In this document: one piece after another, positions 1 through 7,999 of the stretch
How positions within the stretch are numbered: position 1 is the first letter of the stretch
Layout: each line of letters starts with the position of its first letter
From: Prevotella nigrescens
GTDB lineage: Bacteria; Bacteroidota; Bacteroidia; Bacteroidales; Bacteroidaceae
Direction: 5' to 3'
Assembly (NCBI RefSeq): GCF_031191185.1
Contig: NZ_CP133465.1
Span: 2,041,255 to 2,105,254 of the forward strand
Length of the DNA stretch: 64,000 nt
The notes under the pieces: generated by a model
Database searches by the model: none
Told to the model about the DNA's origin: nothing
The model's input: the letters and a program-made list of their open reading frames with translations, nothing else
Made by a program: the position numbers and the translations under genes

Positions 1-38
1 TACACTACGTAGTGTATCATAAAATAAAAGTCTATCAT
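1..38 (-). CDS. 5' end of a second candidate immunity gene (runs off the window)
   Basis: The ATG on the minus strand at 36-38 opens a frame that runs off the left edge of the window. The twelve codons visible read MIDFYFMIHYVV, identical to the start of the candidate immunity gene at 173-580. The ATG overlaps the stop of a toxin-tip remnant (TGA at 35-37) in the same ATGA arrangement. It is probably the first codons of a paralogous immunity gene. Nothing can be said about the rest of it. Confidence 0.5.
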   Translation of the reverse strand, partial: MIDFYFMIHYVV

Positions 39-91
39 TTGTTCCAAAAATCCATATCAAATTCTTCCATTCCATATCTTCCTAAGAAATA
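1..91. repeat. Direct repeat, copy 1 (toxin end / immunity start)
   Basis: Positions 1-69 are identical by eye to 543-611, and similarity continues to about 91/633. The repeat covers the junction between a toxin C-terminus and its immunity gene start. It also contains the 16-bp palindrome TACACTACGTAGTGTA, which falls inside codons of the immunity gene. It is probably a by-product of cassette duplication. Confidence 0.85.
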
Positions 92-155
92 TCTACGCAC
101 AGTATAGTAAAAGAAGGCAATAATATAACGTGAATTCAACGAAATCACGTTATAT
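35..155 (-). pseudogene. Remnant of an Rhs toxin C-terminal end
   Basis: Reading the minus strand, the frame ending at the TGA at 35-37 encodes YFLGRYGMEEFDMDFWNK. This is nearly the same as the last residues of the Rhs tip at 577-1707 (YFLGKYGLEEFDMDFWNK). The frame stays open only to about 155, where a stop closes it, and no start or Rhs core is present. It is therefore the tail of a deleted or recombined toxin cassette. The DNA of 1-69 is identical to 543-611, so the toxin end and immunity start were duplicated together. Confidence 0.6.
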
Positions 156-158
156 TAT
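120..158 (-). terminator. Terminator-like hairpin after the immunity gene at 173-580
   Basis: A perfect 14-bp inverted repeat, ATAATATAACGTGA at 120-133 and its complement at 145-158, sits just past the stop of the 173-580 gene. On the minus strand it is followed by a pyrimidine-rich stretch. It would insulate this toxin-immunity pair from the remnant beyond it. Confidence 0.55.
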
Positions 159-172
159 ATTTAAACATAATG

Positions 173-580
173 CTATCCGCCATGATGATTAAGATAATCA
201 AGTATAAACAGCAGAATAACGTCTAAAATAAAAATACTATAGTTAAATATCTTGGCATTTTTCATCTTTCGCTTCATTACAGGAGTATCTATTTGCTTCT
301 CATACTCGGTAAAGATTTTAAGGTATCTGTCTTTCCGAAAGAATACAAGATACTCAAATATAAGAGAAATAATTGCATAAGACCAAATAAAAGGCTTATT
401 AATAATTGATTGATATCCAAGTAATATGTCTAATAACCATTCGCCCAGAATCATTAATGATCCTGAAAGAAGTATGTTCAAGCTACAGGCATAGAATAAG
501 CAAGTGTCTCTATCGTAAGTGCTTCGCTTTCTATAAAACCGATACACTACGTAGTGTATCATAAAATAAAAGTCTATCAT
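173..580 (-). CDS. Small integral membrane protein, candidate immunity protein for Rhs tip A
   Basis: The product is about 135 aa with at least three hydrophobic segments: roughly residues 25-55, 63-83 and 110-130. The preferred start is the ATG at 578-580, because it overlaps the TGA of the upstream Rhs tip (577-579) as ATGA. An in-frame TTG three codons earlier is less likely. Tight translational coupling directly after a variable toxin C-terminus is the usual place for an immunity gene. A membrane immunity protein would suit a toxin that acts on the membrane. I recognise no family; the role is inferred from position and topology. Confidence 0.6.
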   Translation of the reverse strand: MIDFYFMIHYVVYRFYRKRSTYDRDTCLFYACSLNILLSGSLMILGEWLLDILLGYQSIINKPFIWSYAIISLIFEYLVFFRKDRYLKIFTEYEKQIDTPVMKRKMKNAKIFNYSIFILDVILLFILDYLNHHGG

Positions 581-633
581 TTGTTCCAAAAATCCATATC
601 AAATTCTTCCAAGCCATATTTTCCTAAGAAATA
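543..633. repeat. Direct repeat, copy 2 (toxin end / immunity start)
   Basis: This is the partner of 1-91. Identity is complete over 543-611 and falls off over the next 20 bases. It spans the last codons of Rhs tip A and the first codons of its immunity gene. Confidence 0.85.
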
Positions 634-1707
634 TGCACCTGACACAACCCAACCATAAGGAGGAATATAACCAGCACCTGTCATTATCAAGTCTAAACCG
701 CCCTCGCCTATAAAGTTTTTCTTCTTTGCTCTAATTTCTTTTAAAGTCATAAAAGCTGAAATAAACCCAGAAGCTATACTCACTCTATTTGCAGTTTTTG
801 CAATACGACTAATAACTTTAGGATTAAATTCAAAAGAAATATTATTGAACTTTACCGATGGTTTTATAGAACTCAGATATCGTCCTGTGTTATCATAAAA
901 AATATAAGCTGTACTTCTTTTTAATGCTTTTCCAAAATTAAATTCTATCAGTGAAGCACCTGTACCAAGCTCTGAATTAAAATTACTAATAGAGCTCCAT
1001 TCCTTTGTTTCTACTAATCTTTCAGAAAAACGTCTCTCTAATGTTCCACCTGATTTATATCCTTTGCCATCTTCTCCAAACGAAACATACCATTCTTTCT
1101 TATCATATGCATAATGTACATTTTTAAAACGAACGTTATTTCTTTGTGCATAGTTCCATGCAGCCAACTTTGTTGGGAACATTCCATAAAAATCTACTCG
1201 GTTTACAGGATTATTGCCACCATAAGCATAAGGACTAACGCTATAATATTCCTCTGCCAAAGGATCTATTCTATCCCACGAAGGAAGAACTGGACTATAT
1301 TGCCGTGCCCCATAATCGTAAGTATTTAAACCATGCATTCTATCAAATTCTTTTCCATTATATTTGTAAGGTTGTAATGAGGCCTTCAGACAGCTAAGAG
1401 AATCGCAAAAAGAAGAACCAAAGGGATAATAATTAGTAACTTGTATGATACGTCCTAAATTATCAACAACTTCTCTATTATTTCCTAAATGGTCTTGATT
1501 GTAAAAATAGGGTTCGAAAGTGCTAATGTTATTTAATGTGCTATGCATGTCATCTTTCATATTCATATTTGTTGTAACATTTCTATCTGCTGTTCCTAAT
1601 CCTTCCTTTATTCTATGCCCAATATTACCAAAATAGTATGCTTGTGCATAGCCTCCATGAAATAAATATTTGTCAATTCGTCCATTTTTTAAAAGATGAG
1701 ACGTCAT
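577..1707 (-). CDS. Orphan Rhs tip A: RHS core plus variable C-terminal toxin candidate
   Basis: Residues 1 to about 160 are the end of an Rhs/YD-repeat shell and the RHS-associated core, with motifs YKYNGKEFD, YDYGARQYSP, WDRIDPLAE and SPYAYGGNNPV. The remaining 200 or so residues are a different domain that ends in hydrophobic stretches (VSIASGFISAFMTL and YIPPYGWVVSGAYFLG), which could suit a membrane-active toxin. A full Bacteroidetes Rhs protein is far longer, so this is a displaced tip without its shell or secretion signal. The ATG at 1707 lies inside a 22-bp repeat array fused to the core at about 1695. It may be silent, expressed by recombination, or translated as it stands. No toxin family is recognised. 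Confidence 0.75.
   Translation of the reverse strand: MTSHLLKNGRIDKYLFHGGYAQAYYFGNIGHRIKEGLGTADRNVTTNMNMKDDMHSTLNNISTFEPYFYNQDHLGNNREVVDNLGRIIQVTNYYPFGSSFCDSLSCLKASLQPYKYNGKEFDRMHGLNTYDYGARQYSPVLPSWDRIDPLAEEYYSVSPYAYGGNNPVNRVDFYGMFPTKLAAWNYAQRNNVRFKNVHYAYDKKEWYVSFGEDGKGYKSGGTLERRFSERLVETKEWSSISNFNSELGTGASLIEFNFGKALKRSTAYIFYDNTGRYLSSIKPSVKFNNISFEFNPKVISRIAKTANRVSIASGFISAFMTLKEIRAKKKNFIGEGGLDLIMTGAGYIPPYGWVVSGAYFLGKYGLEEFDMDFWNK
1222..1695. repeat. 474-bp Rhs core repeat, copy A
   Basis: The block aligns without gaps to 3152-3625 at a constant offset of 1930, with about seven mismatches by eye, clustered near 1240-1430. It ends abruptly on both sides: at the 22-bp repeats on the right and at the start of the variable toxin domain on the left. 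It is long enough to serve for homologous recombination between tips. Confidence 0.9.
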
Positions 1708-1785
1708 ATTTATCAGAATTAGACGTCATTTCCGTCAGATTGAGACGTCATATTTTAGAGTGTATGACATCATATTTTGAATCTT
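1698..1785. repeat. Four 22-bp repeats with GACGTCAT core
   Basis: The cores GAGACGTCAT (1698-1707), AGACGTCAT (1721-1729), GAGACGTCAT (1742-1751) and ATGACATCAT (1764-1773) end exactly 22 bp apart. Each is followed by an A/T-rich segment. On the minus strand each unit offers an ATGACGTC-like start, and the start codon of Rhs tip A is in the last one. The array fills the gap between the immunity gene at 1791-2438 and tip A. Its role is unknown. Confidence 0.8.
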
Positions 1786-1790
1786 AATGC

Positions 1791-2438
1791 TCATTCTTTA
1801 AGAATCAGGTAGTTATTGGGATAACTCCCGATTAGCATTACCTGTGCTGTTCCTTGCCTACTAATTGTAGGTTTATTATCTTTGTATGCTTCATCTGATA
1901 ATCGTCTAATTAAATAGGCCCAAAGACTTGCATTAATTGGTAAAGGAGATGTAACTGCTGACAATCGGTACTCGCCATATCTTTTACCATCAATATCCTT
2001 TAGAACAAAATAAGAATATCTTCCACTCGTATATTTAGTATCAGGCATTTTCGTTATAAAACCCGTGTGGTACTTGCTTAAATCAAATATGGGTTCTGCC
2101 TCTGATAGTAACTGCCGGTATTGCTCCTGTTGCTTCCTCTGTTTCCTGGTTTTTGTTTCTGCTTTTACAGGACGCATTTTATCTATTCGACCTAAGCTGT
2201 CTAAGGCTACATAATATTCCTGATAACAAGGATTACTTTTAATAATGACATAAAAATATTTATTGTCCAAAGAATATAAAAGCTTGGGAGCTATAACTGT
2301 ATCAAAATGCTGCAATACTTTATCTGCTTTAGTCCTGCTGACCATTGCCATTGAGTCGGCTATGTTCCCTCTATCTTCCTGTGCTTTACACACAAGCGAA
2401 AAACATAGCATTAAAATTATGGAATACGCTGCTTTCAT
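1791..2438 (-). CDS. Secreted protein, candidate immunity protein for Rhs tip B
   Basis: The product is 215 aa and begins with a signal peptide (MKAAYSIILMLCFSLVCKAQ, cleavage after about residue 20), so it is exported to the periplasm or beyond. A Lys/Arg/Gln-rich stretch lies in the middle, and the end reads AQVMLIGSYPNNYLILKE. It starts 11 bp after the stop of Rhs tip B, the usual immunity position. An exported immunity protein would imply that tip B acts outside the cytoplasm. I recognise no family; it could also be an unrelated envelope protein carried with the cassette. Confidence 0.55.
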   Translation of the reverse strand: MKAAYSIILMLCFSLVCKAQEDRGNIADSMAMVSRTKADKVLQHFDTVIAPKLLYSLDNKYFYVIIKSNPCYQEYYVALDSLGRIDKMRPVKAETKTRKQRKQQEQYRQLLSEAEPIFDLSKYHTGFITKMPDTKYTSGRYSYFVLKDIDGKRYGEYRLSAVTSPLPINASLWAYLIRRLSDEAYKDNKPTISRQGTAQVMLIGSYPNNYLILKE

Positions 2439-2449
2439 CTTGTAATACT

Positions 2450-3643
2450 TTATTGGGTACGTGGTAATTTCTGTGGGTCAACAATTCCTCCATTAAATCC
2501 ACCTGCGTGGTCACTGCCATCTCGTTGTGGTAACCCTAATATTCGTCTAATTAAATTGTCAGTCCTGATGGCATTGGTATTATTATTGACATCACTTTCC
2601 CGTCTTGCAGATGGAATACCATGCCCAAACACTTCGTGCCCGGATGTAACTGCTCTTTCTGTATTGCTTCCAGAAACCCCTGATATAATTACGGAATGAG
2701 AACCTTTTTTAGTGGGGGTATTAAATCCTTCTCCTCCCAAAAGTGATAATGTTGCAGCCTTCAATGTTCCGTCAGGCGTTAACGGAGATGGAAGATTGTT
2801 ATTCTTAAAGTGGTCATTAATCGCATTTCCTCCCTCTAAGGACACATCACCTGAAATGTTCACATACTCTACCTTATGAACGTCTTTTGAGTTAATGGTA
2901 TTTGTAACCATATCAATATACGTTCTCTCATCAATGCTAAGAGTTACACCGTCCAACACTTTTGTTAAGGCATCGCCATCTATTTTATTAAACTTATTTC
3001 CTTTAATGGTTATCAATTCCCTTACTCCCGAATATTTATCATCTGCTAAAACTTTGTAGACATCATCTCTAAAATTCTGTGCATCTTTCTTGGTTACTCC
3101 AACTATCTGCCTACCATCTGGATCAATAAATCTTATCGGATTATTATTACAATAAGCATAAGGACTAACGCTATAATGTTCCTCTGCCAAAGGATCTATT
3201 CTATCCCACGAAGGAAGAGCTGGACTATATTGCCGTGCCCCATAATCGTAAGTATTTAAACCATGCATTCTATCAAATTCTTTTCCATTATATTTGTAAG
3301 GTTGTAATGTGGCATTCAGACTGCTAAGAGAATCGCAAAAAGGAGAACCATAGGGATAATAATTAGTAACTTGTATGATACGTCCTAAATTATCAACAAC
3401 TTCTCTATTATTTCCTAAATGGTCTTGATTGTAAAAATAGGGTTCGAAAGTGCTAATGTTATTTAATGTGCTATGCATGTCATCTTTCATATTCATATTT
3501 GTTGTAACATTTCTATCTGCTGTTCCTAATCCTTCCTTTATTCTATGCCCAATATTACCAAAATAGTATGCTTGTGCATAGCCTCCATGAAATAAATATT
3601 TGTCAATTCGTCCATTTTTTAAAAGTAATGCACCATTGAGCAA
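2450..3643 (-). CDS. Orphan Rhs tip B with HExxGH-type metallopeptidase candidate
   Basis: The N-terminal half matches the core of tip A almost exactly (YKYNGKEFD, YDYGARQYSP, WDRIDPLAE, SPYAYCNNNP, FIDPDGRQ). After IDPDG the sequence diverges into a domain of about 220 aa. Near its end is GHEVFGHGIPSARRE, an HExxxH pattern of the HExxGH form with a following acidic residue. This is a plausible zinc site, resembling the hexapeptide of dipeptidyl-peptidase III, though no wider homology is claimed. The frame is open from a TAA at about 3661 and continues Rhs-like sequence (FDGNDYLLNG) upstream of a TTG at 3643, so the tip is truncated at its N-terminus. Expression as a separate protein is uncertain. 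Confidence 0.7.
   Translation of the reverse strand: MLNGALLLKNGRIDKYLFHGGYAQAYYFGNIGHRIKEGLGTADRNVTTNMNMKDDMHSTLNNISTFEPYFYNQDHLGNNREVVDNLGRIIQVTNYYPYGSPFCDSLSSLNATLQPYKYNGKEFDRMHGLNTYDYGARQYSPALPSWDRIDPLAEEHYSVSPYAYCNNNPIRFIDPDGRQIVGVTKKDAQNFRDDVYKVLADDKYSGVRELITIKGNKFNKIDGDALTKVLDGVTLSIDERTYIDMVTNTINSKDVHKVEYVNISGDVSLEGGNAINDHFKNNNLPSPLTPDGTLKAATLSLLGGEGFNTPTKKGSHSVIISGVSGSNTERAVTSGHEVFGHGIPSARRESDVNNNTNAIRTDNLIRRILGLPQRDGSDHAGGFNGGIVDPQKLPRTQ
3152..3625. repeat. 474-bp Rhs core repeat, copy B
   Basis: This is the partner of 1222-1695, ungapped and about 98.5 percent identical by eye. Tip B extends the Rhs sequence about 35 bp further upstream than tip A, so B is closer to the ancestral gene. 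Confidence 0.9.
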
Positions 3644-3744
3644 ATAATCATTTCCATCAAATTATACTGCGCACATATTCCATTAGCGTATAACAAAAAG
3701 TTTTTTGCATATAACTATTGTTTGTTAAAATGATTTTAATGTTA

Positions 3745-3752
3745 CAAAGGTA
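3745..3752 (-). promoter_or_regulatory. Candidate Bacteroidetes -7 box upstream of Rhs tip B
   Basis: The minus strand reads TACCTTTG here, matching TAnnTTTG. A TTTG at 3779-3776 could be the -33 element, but the 23-bp spacer is slightly long. Transcription would begin about 95 bp before tip B. The rest of 3644-3928 is A/T-rich with no gene. Confidence 0.35.
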
Positions 3753-3928
3753 TAATATTAAAAAAACATAACCAACAAAGAGAATAAAAAATGGTTTTAA
3801 TGGGTGTTTTAGAGAATAGAAAAAAATACTTTTCTGCTCTTATGGCTTATTGTTCGATAAAAGTAAGAAAAATCGGAGTATGTGTTTGTGAAAAGCAACC
3901 ACTATGCTACGAAAAATATGTGTTCGGT

Positions 3929-5755
3929 TTATTGAAACATTTTTTCGATATCAGCTTGTTTTAAAATTGTTAGAATGGGTTTTCCGTTCGGTGTATAATT
4001 AACATTGGTGCATACAAACAACTGGTTTACAATATTCTCCATTTCTTCGTTGCTTAATACCTGTCCGTGTGGAATAGCTGCATTTTGTGCAAGACTTAAT
4101 GCTAATTTTTTATCAATATCTTGTTTCACAGAACTTTCTCCTTCGAGAGTAGAAGTAACCATTTCGTTCACAAGCATAGGTACATTTAGTCCTTCTATTC
4201 CTGTGGGAATACCATTTATAGCATAGCTTCCGCTGCCCATATTGCTTAGTTCGAAACCCATAGTTTCCATTTCGAGAAGTATATTTTGCAACATAACTTC
4301 GTTGCTCGATGGCAGGTCTACAATTTCAGGGAACAGCAATTTTTGTGTGTGCGCAGTATGTTCTTCCAACTGTTTCAGATATTGTTCGTACAAAATACGC
4401 ACATGTGCACGGTATTGGTCTATTATCATTAGTCCCGATTTTACTGTAGTTATGATGTAACACCCTTTATATTGATAATGTATAGGCGAACGTTCGTCTT
4501 CAATATGTGTATTATCAAATTTGTCTGGTTTAAATAAAGTTTGTTCATCGGTAGAACTTAATGCAGATGACATTTCTTCAGAGCCTACATTTAGACCTTT
4601 GTAAAGTTCTTCCCATTGAGTTGTAGAAGAATTGTTTTTCTTAGTCTCTTTAAAAGGATTGTAACTGGGGTTGAAACCTACAGATGGAGCATTAATGTTT
4701 GCAGAAGGATTAAAGACAGGAATGTCTGGTTTTCCTTCGGTATCGAAATCTATAGATGGAATATCGTTGAATTTTCCTACAGCTTCTTTTACAGACGCCA
4801 TTAGAATTTGCCAAATAGCTTGTTCGTTTTCAAACTTAATTTCTGTTTTCGTAGGGTGAATGTTTACATCTATATTTTCGGCAGGTACTTCGAAATAAAG
4901 AAAATAAGGAACTTGTTCGCCAAATGGTATCAGCCGTTCGTAGGCATTTACTACTGCCTTATTAAAATAGGGGTGTTTCATGTAGCGATTGTTCACAAAG
5001 AAATATTGCAAAGCGCCACGTTTCTTTGCCGATTCAGGTTTACCCACAAAGCCATAAATACGACACAAAGTAGTTTCGACATCTATAGAAAGTAGGTTTT
5101 GATTTATGCGCTTACCAAAAACATCTACTATGCGTTGGCGTAGATTGCATGCTTTGAGCGAAAAAACTTCAACTCCATTAGAATGTAAAGTGAAAGAAAT
5201 GTTAGGATAAACAAGAACAATACGTTCGAATGCCGAAATAATATTATTCAGTTCTGTGGTATTCGATTTCAGAAACTTTCGTCGTGCAGGAACATTATAA
5301 AAGAGATTTTCTATCTTAAAATTGCTTCCTACAGGACAGGAACAAAGTTCTTGATTTTCAAATTTGCTTCCAGAAATAATTAGTGAAGTTCCTATCTCAT
5401 CTTTTTCTTGACGTGTCTTTAATTCTACACGAGCAACAGCAGCAATAGATGCTAAAGCCTCGCCACGAAAGCCCATTGTTGATAAAGCAAATAAATCGTC
5501 GGCTTTTCGTATTTTAGAAGTGGCATGGCGTTCAAAAGAAAGACGAGCATCTGTTTCAGACATTCCCTTTCCATCATCGATAACTTGTATTAAAGTGCGC
5601 CCAGCATCTATAACTACAACATTTATAGTTTTTGCTCCTGCATCAACAGCATTCTCTATCAACTCTTTTACTACTGAAGCTGGACGTTGTATTACTTCTC
5701 CTGCAGCAATTTGATTTGCGACACTGTCTGGTAAAAGCTGTATAATATCACTCAT
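3929..5755 (-). CDS. mutL: DNA mismatch repair protein MutL
   Basis: The 608-aa product couples MutS mismatch recognition to strand removal. The N-terminal GHKL ATPase has [11 protein letters not shown] (31-41), DDGKGM (60-65) and GFRGEAL (95-101); the transducer domain and a flexible linker (about 330-420) lead to the C-terminal dimerisation domain. The usual endonuclease motif DQHAxxExxxxE reads [12 protein letters not shown] at 446-457, and the CPHGRP-like motif reads TPNGKP at 588-593. The nuclease is therefore probably inactive, as I recall for other Bacteroidetes MutL proteins. It is the last gene of the operon starting at guaB, 7 bp after the small membrane protein gene. Confidence 0.95.
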   Translation of the reverse strand: MSDIIQLLPDSVANQIAAGEVIQRPASVVKELIENAVDAGAKTINVVVIDAGRTLIQVIDDGKGMSETDARLSFERHATSKIRKADDLFALSTMGFRGEALASIAAVARVELKTRQEKDEIGTSLIISGSKFENQELCSCPVGSNFKIENLFYNVPARRKFLKSNTTELNNIISAFERIVLVYPNISFTLHSNGVEVFSLKACNLRQRIVDVFGKRINQNLLSIDVETTLCRIYGFVGKPESAKKRGALQYFFVNNRYMKHPYFNKAVVNAYERLIPFGEQVPYFLYFEVPAENIDVNIHPTKTEIKFENEQAIWQILMASVKEAVGKFNDIPSIDFDTEGKPDIPVFNPSANINAPSVGFNPSYNPFKETKKNNSSTTQWEELYKGLNVGSEEMSSALSSTDEQTLFKPDKFDNTHIEDERSPIHYQYKGCYIITTVKSGLMIIDQYRAHVRILYEQYLKQLEEHTAHTQKLLFPEIVDLPSSNEVMLQNILLEMETMGFELSNMGSGSYAINGIPTGIEGLNVPMLVNEMVTSTLEGESSVKQDIDKKLALSLAQNAAIPHGQVLSNEEMENIVNQLFVCTNVNYTPNGKPILTILKQADIEKMFQ

Positions 5756-5762
5756 TCTCTTT

Positions 5763-6035
5763 TTATTTAAGATAGATAATCAGTAGAACTGCTAAAATTG
5801 CTATAAAGATAATACTCCCAATGAATGATAGAAGATAATTGTTTGTCCTTCTACTTGTATTTCGGCAGCTATGAAAGTCGAAGCAATGTTCTTTATCGTT
5901 CGCATCTACCTCTAACTCCCCCTCCTTTTTTCCCTTTAATTTCTCTTCCAATTTTTTTAGACGTTCCTTTCTTTCATCAAAATAGATATATTCATGATGG
6001 AATCGTCGTGGTTTTGGTAAATTAAAGAATATCAT
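5763..6035 (-). CDS. Small single-span membrane protein
   Basis: The 90-aa product has a Lys/Glu-rich, probably helical segment at residues 20-42, two cysteines (HCFDFHSC), and one C-terminal transmembrane segment (about 68-89). It has no signal peptide, so it is probably a tail-anchored inner membrane protein. It lies 17 bp after the LptA-like gene and 7 bp before mutL, so it belongs to the same transcript. No family is recognised. The context suggests an envelope role linked to its upstream neighbours. Confidence 0.75.
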   Translation of the reverse strand: MIFFNLPKPRRFHHEYIYFDERKERLKKLEEKLKGKKEGELEVDANDKEHCFDFHSCRNTSRRTNNYLLSFIGSIIFIAILAVLLIIYLK

Positions 6036-6052
6036 AAGTTAGAAATCTACAA

Positions 6053-7999
6053 TTAGTTGCTAAACTTTTGGCGTGGAGGAGCTGCTACTTCGGAAGGACG
6101 AACATCAGAATCGTCTTTTCGTGCCACTTTCCTGAATATATCGAATTTATCTTTGGGTCGTACCGATTCGTACCAATGAAAATTAGGGAGAAATACTTTG
6201 TCGGGAGGTATTTGCGTAATAGGATATAAGGTAGAAGTAAATTTGTTTGTCCAAATTTTTTCTAACTGTTGTTGTGGCGACATATAAATACGCATAGTGT
6301 CGGTTTCCAAATAATTTAAGCCTATAATAGAACTATCCTTTTCTTCTATAGGATAATAAACGGTGGCAACATTGCTGACAGCTTGTGCAGTTCTCATTTT
6401 TCCATCTAAGAACTGTGCATGCATTGTTTTAGAGGCTACCTGATTATAATGTTCCTTATCTTTAAGTTCTTCTATCGATAATGCGTTACCAAAAATATGT
6501 GCTTCACGAATGGTGGAATCGTTCATAAAAACTTTGATAGAATCGCCGAGAAGTTGCCTATTGTCGCTCCAAACAATAGGTTCTTGATACATAACCAAGC
6601 AAGAATCTTTAGTGTTAGCTATGAATAAGCCACACACAGCCTGAACATCTGTACGATAAGCACGTACATTATCAATACCAAAAATTTTACGATACACTTG
6701 TGGCGTATTAAAATTAAAAGCTTTCATAGTGATGGTATCGGCATGTACAAACAAAGTGTCGTTACCTTTTGAAAAGTCTTTAGCTACCGGACCTGGTTTT
6801 CCACCGTATGCAATAGCTGCGGTATCGGTATAATGAATATAATCTCCTTTAAAAGCGTGCTTACTTTTATAGTCAATATAATCTACATTTCCTTTACCTT
6901 CTCCAACATGAGTCTTACTATTATATAAGAGATTATCGCCAGTTATGGTACGCTGTTTAAGTTCATCTACTATTTTAACATTGCCATGCCCCTCACTATG
7001 TCCCGTGTTTGCATTATAAATAACATCTTCACCAGTAATTGTACGTTTTTCTTTATGGTCTATAATTTTAACTTTCCCATGTCCTTCTGTGTGTCCACTC
7101 TTACCATTATAAGCAATGTCTTCGCCCATCATAGTACGTTTGTTTACTTTATCGTTTATCTTTACGTTACCATGCCCTGTTGCATCGCCAGTAATACTAT
7201 TATAGGTTATTTCGTTTCCTTCAATATCGCGTTGTGGAGATTTAATAGTAGAGAAGCCATTCAATTGCATATTATCGGTTTTACTATTATATGTTCCGTT
7301 TTCTGTATGAACAATTTCGCCCCGTTTGGTTCTAATTACCGATTTTCCAACAACATTCATTATTCCCGTTTCAGTATTTCCGTGTGCAGTTGGCGTATTA
7401 ATATTGTATTTTGGTGTACGAATTACAACATTACCATAGAAATTAGCATCGTGTGTTTCTGTATTGTAATCGCCTTGATCAGCTGCAATCACATTTCCAC
7501 CATAAGTTAATATTCCACGTCCACCAAAATAATTTGCAACATTCGATGCCATGTTATAATCTAAACTATCGCATTTTAAAGATTTGAATGGTTGGCGCAC
7601 AACAACTTTTCCACGTGCTCTTAATGTTTGTTGAAAACCATCGTAAAAAGCTCGCTGACAAGTTAAATGTGTTCCATCTTTACGCCTGAAGTTAACATGC
7701 CCAAATGCTTGAAATGTATTTTGCTGGTCGTTAATATAAGCACTGTCGCACAGCAAGGTCATATCTTTATGTCTGAATTTTACATTACCTTTCACAACTT
7801 GGACATTTGGCATTTCCATTTGATTATGTCGCAAAATGTCGGCGTGGTCAATATATATCTTTGCCTTTTGTTTTTGTTTATCTTTTTGTGCAGAAACAGA
7901 AAGCGATGAACTTAGTCCAAATAGGCATAGAATCATATAAATGAAGATCCTATGCCTGTTGAAATATTTCGTATGTTTACTATTATTATCTATAATCAT
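6053..7999 (-). CDS. LptA/OstA-like periplasmic protein, lipopolysaccharide transport
   Basis: The 648-aa product has a signal peptide ending near ...SLSVSAQ (residue 38). The following region is the OstA/LptA-like beta-strand fold that carries lipopolysaccharide across the periplasm (for example KGNVKFRHKDMTLLCDSAYI split over 71-90). It is much longer than E. coli LptA and contains a 31-aa tandem repeat at about 275-385 (GHGNVKI...KRTITGED..YN pattern). The last 250 residues are less typical and end in a basic/proline-rich tail. The start overlaps the stop of the SurA-like gene by 4 bp (ATGA at 7996-7999), so the two are translationally coupled. The neighbouring chaperones support a role in outer membrane assembly. 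Confidence 0.85.
   Translation of the reverse strand: MIIDNNSKHTKYFNRHRIFIYMILCLFGLSSSLSVSAQKDKQKQKAKIYIDHADILRHNQMEMPNVQVVKGNVKFRHKDMTLLCDSAYINDQQNTFQAFGHVNFRRKDGTHLTCQRAFYDGFQQTLRARGKVVVRQPFKSLKCDSLDYNMASNVANYFGGRGILTYGGNVIAADQGDYNTETHDANFYGNVVIRTPKYNINTPTAHGNTETGIMNVVGKSVIRTKRGEIVHTENGTYNSKTDNMQLNGFSTIKSPQRDIEGNEITYNSITGDATGHGNVKINDKVNKRTMMGEDIAYNGKSGHTEGHGKVKIIDHKEKRTITGEDVIYNANTGHSEGHGNVKIVDELKQRTITGDNLLYNSKTHVGEGKGNVDYIDYKSKHAFKGDYIHYTDTAAIAYGGKPGPVAKDFSKGNDTLFVHADTITMKAFNFNTPQVYRKIFGIDNVRAYRTDVQAVCGLFIANTKDSCLVMYQEPIVWSDNRQLLGDSIKVFMNDSTIREAHIFGNALSIEELKDKEHYNQVASKTMHAQFLDGKMRTAQAVSNVATVYYPIEEKDSSIIGLNYLETDTMRIYMSPQQQLEKIWTNKFTSTLYPITQIPPDKVFLPNFHWYESVRPKDKFDIFRKVARKDDSDVRPSEVAAPPRQKFSN
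6899..7177 (-). repeat. In-gene tandem repeat, 93 bp (31 aa) x 3
   Basis: Three consecutive 31-residue units (275-305, 306-336, 337-367) share the pattern GHGNVKI-D...KRTITGED--YN--TGH-E, and a degenerate fourth follows. They fit extra rungs of the LptA-type beta slide and may vary in number between strains. Confidence 0.75.

Noticed and set aside
1..16. Palindrome TACACTACGTAGTGTA (also at 543-558) as an operator or recombination site
   Set aside because: It lies inside the first codons of the immunity gene and its copy, so it is explained by duplication of coding sequence. A regulatory role cannot be excluded but has no support.
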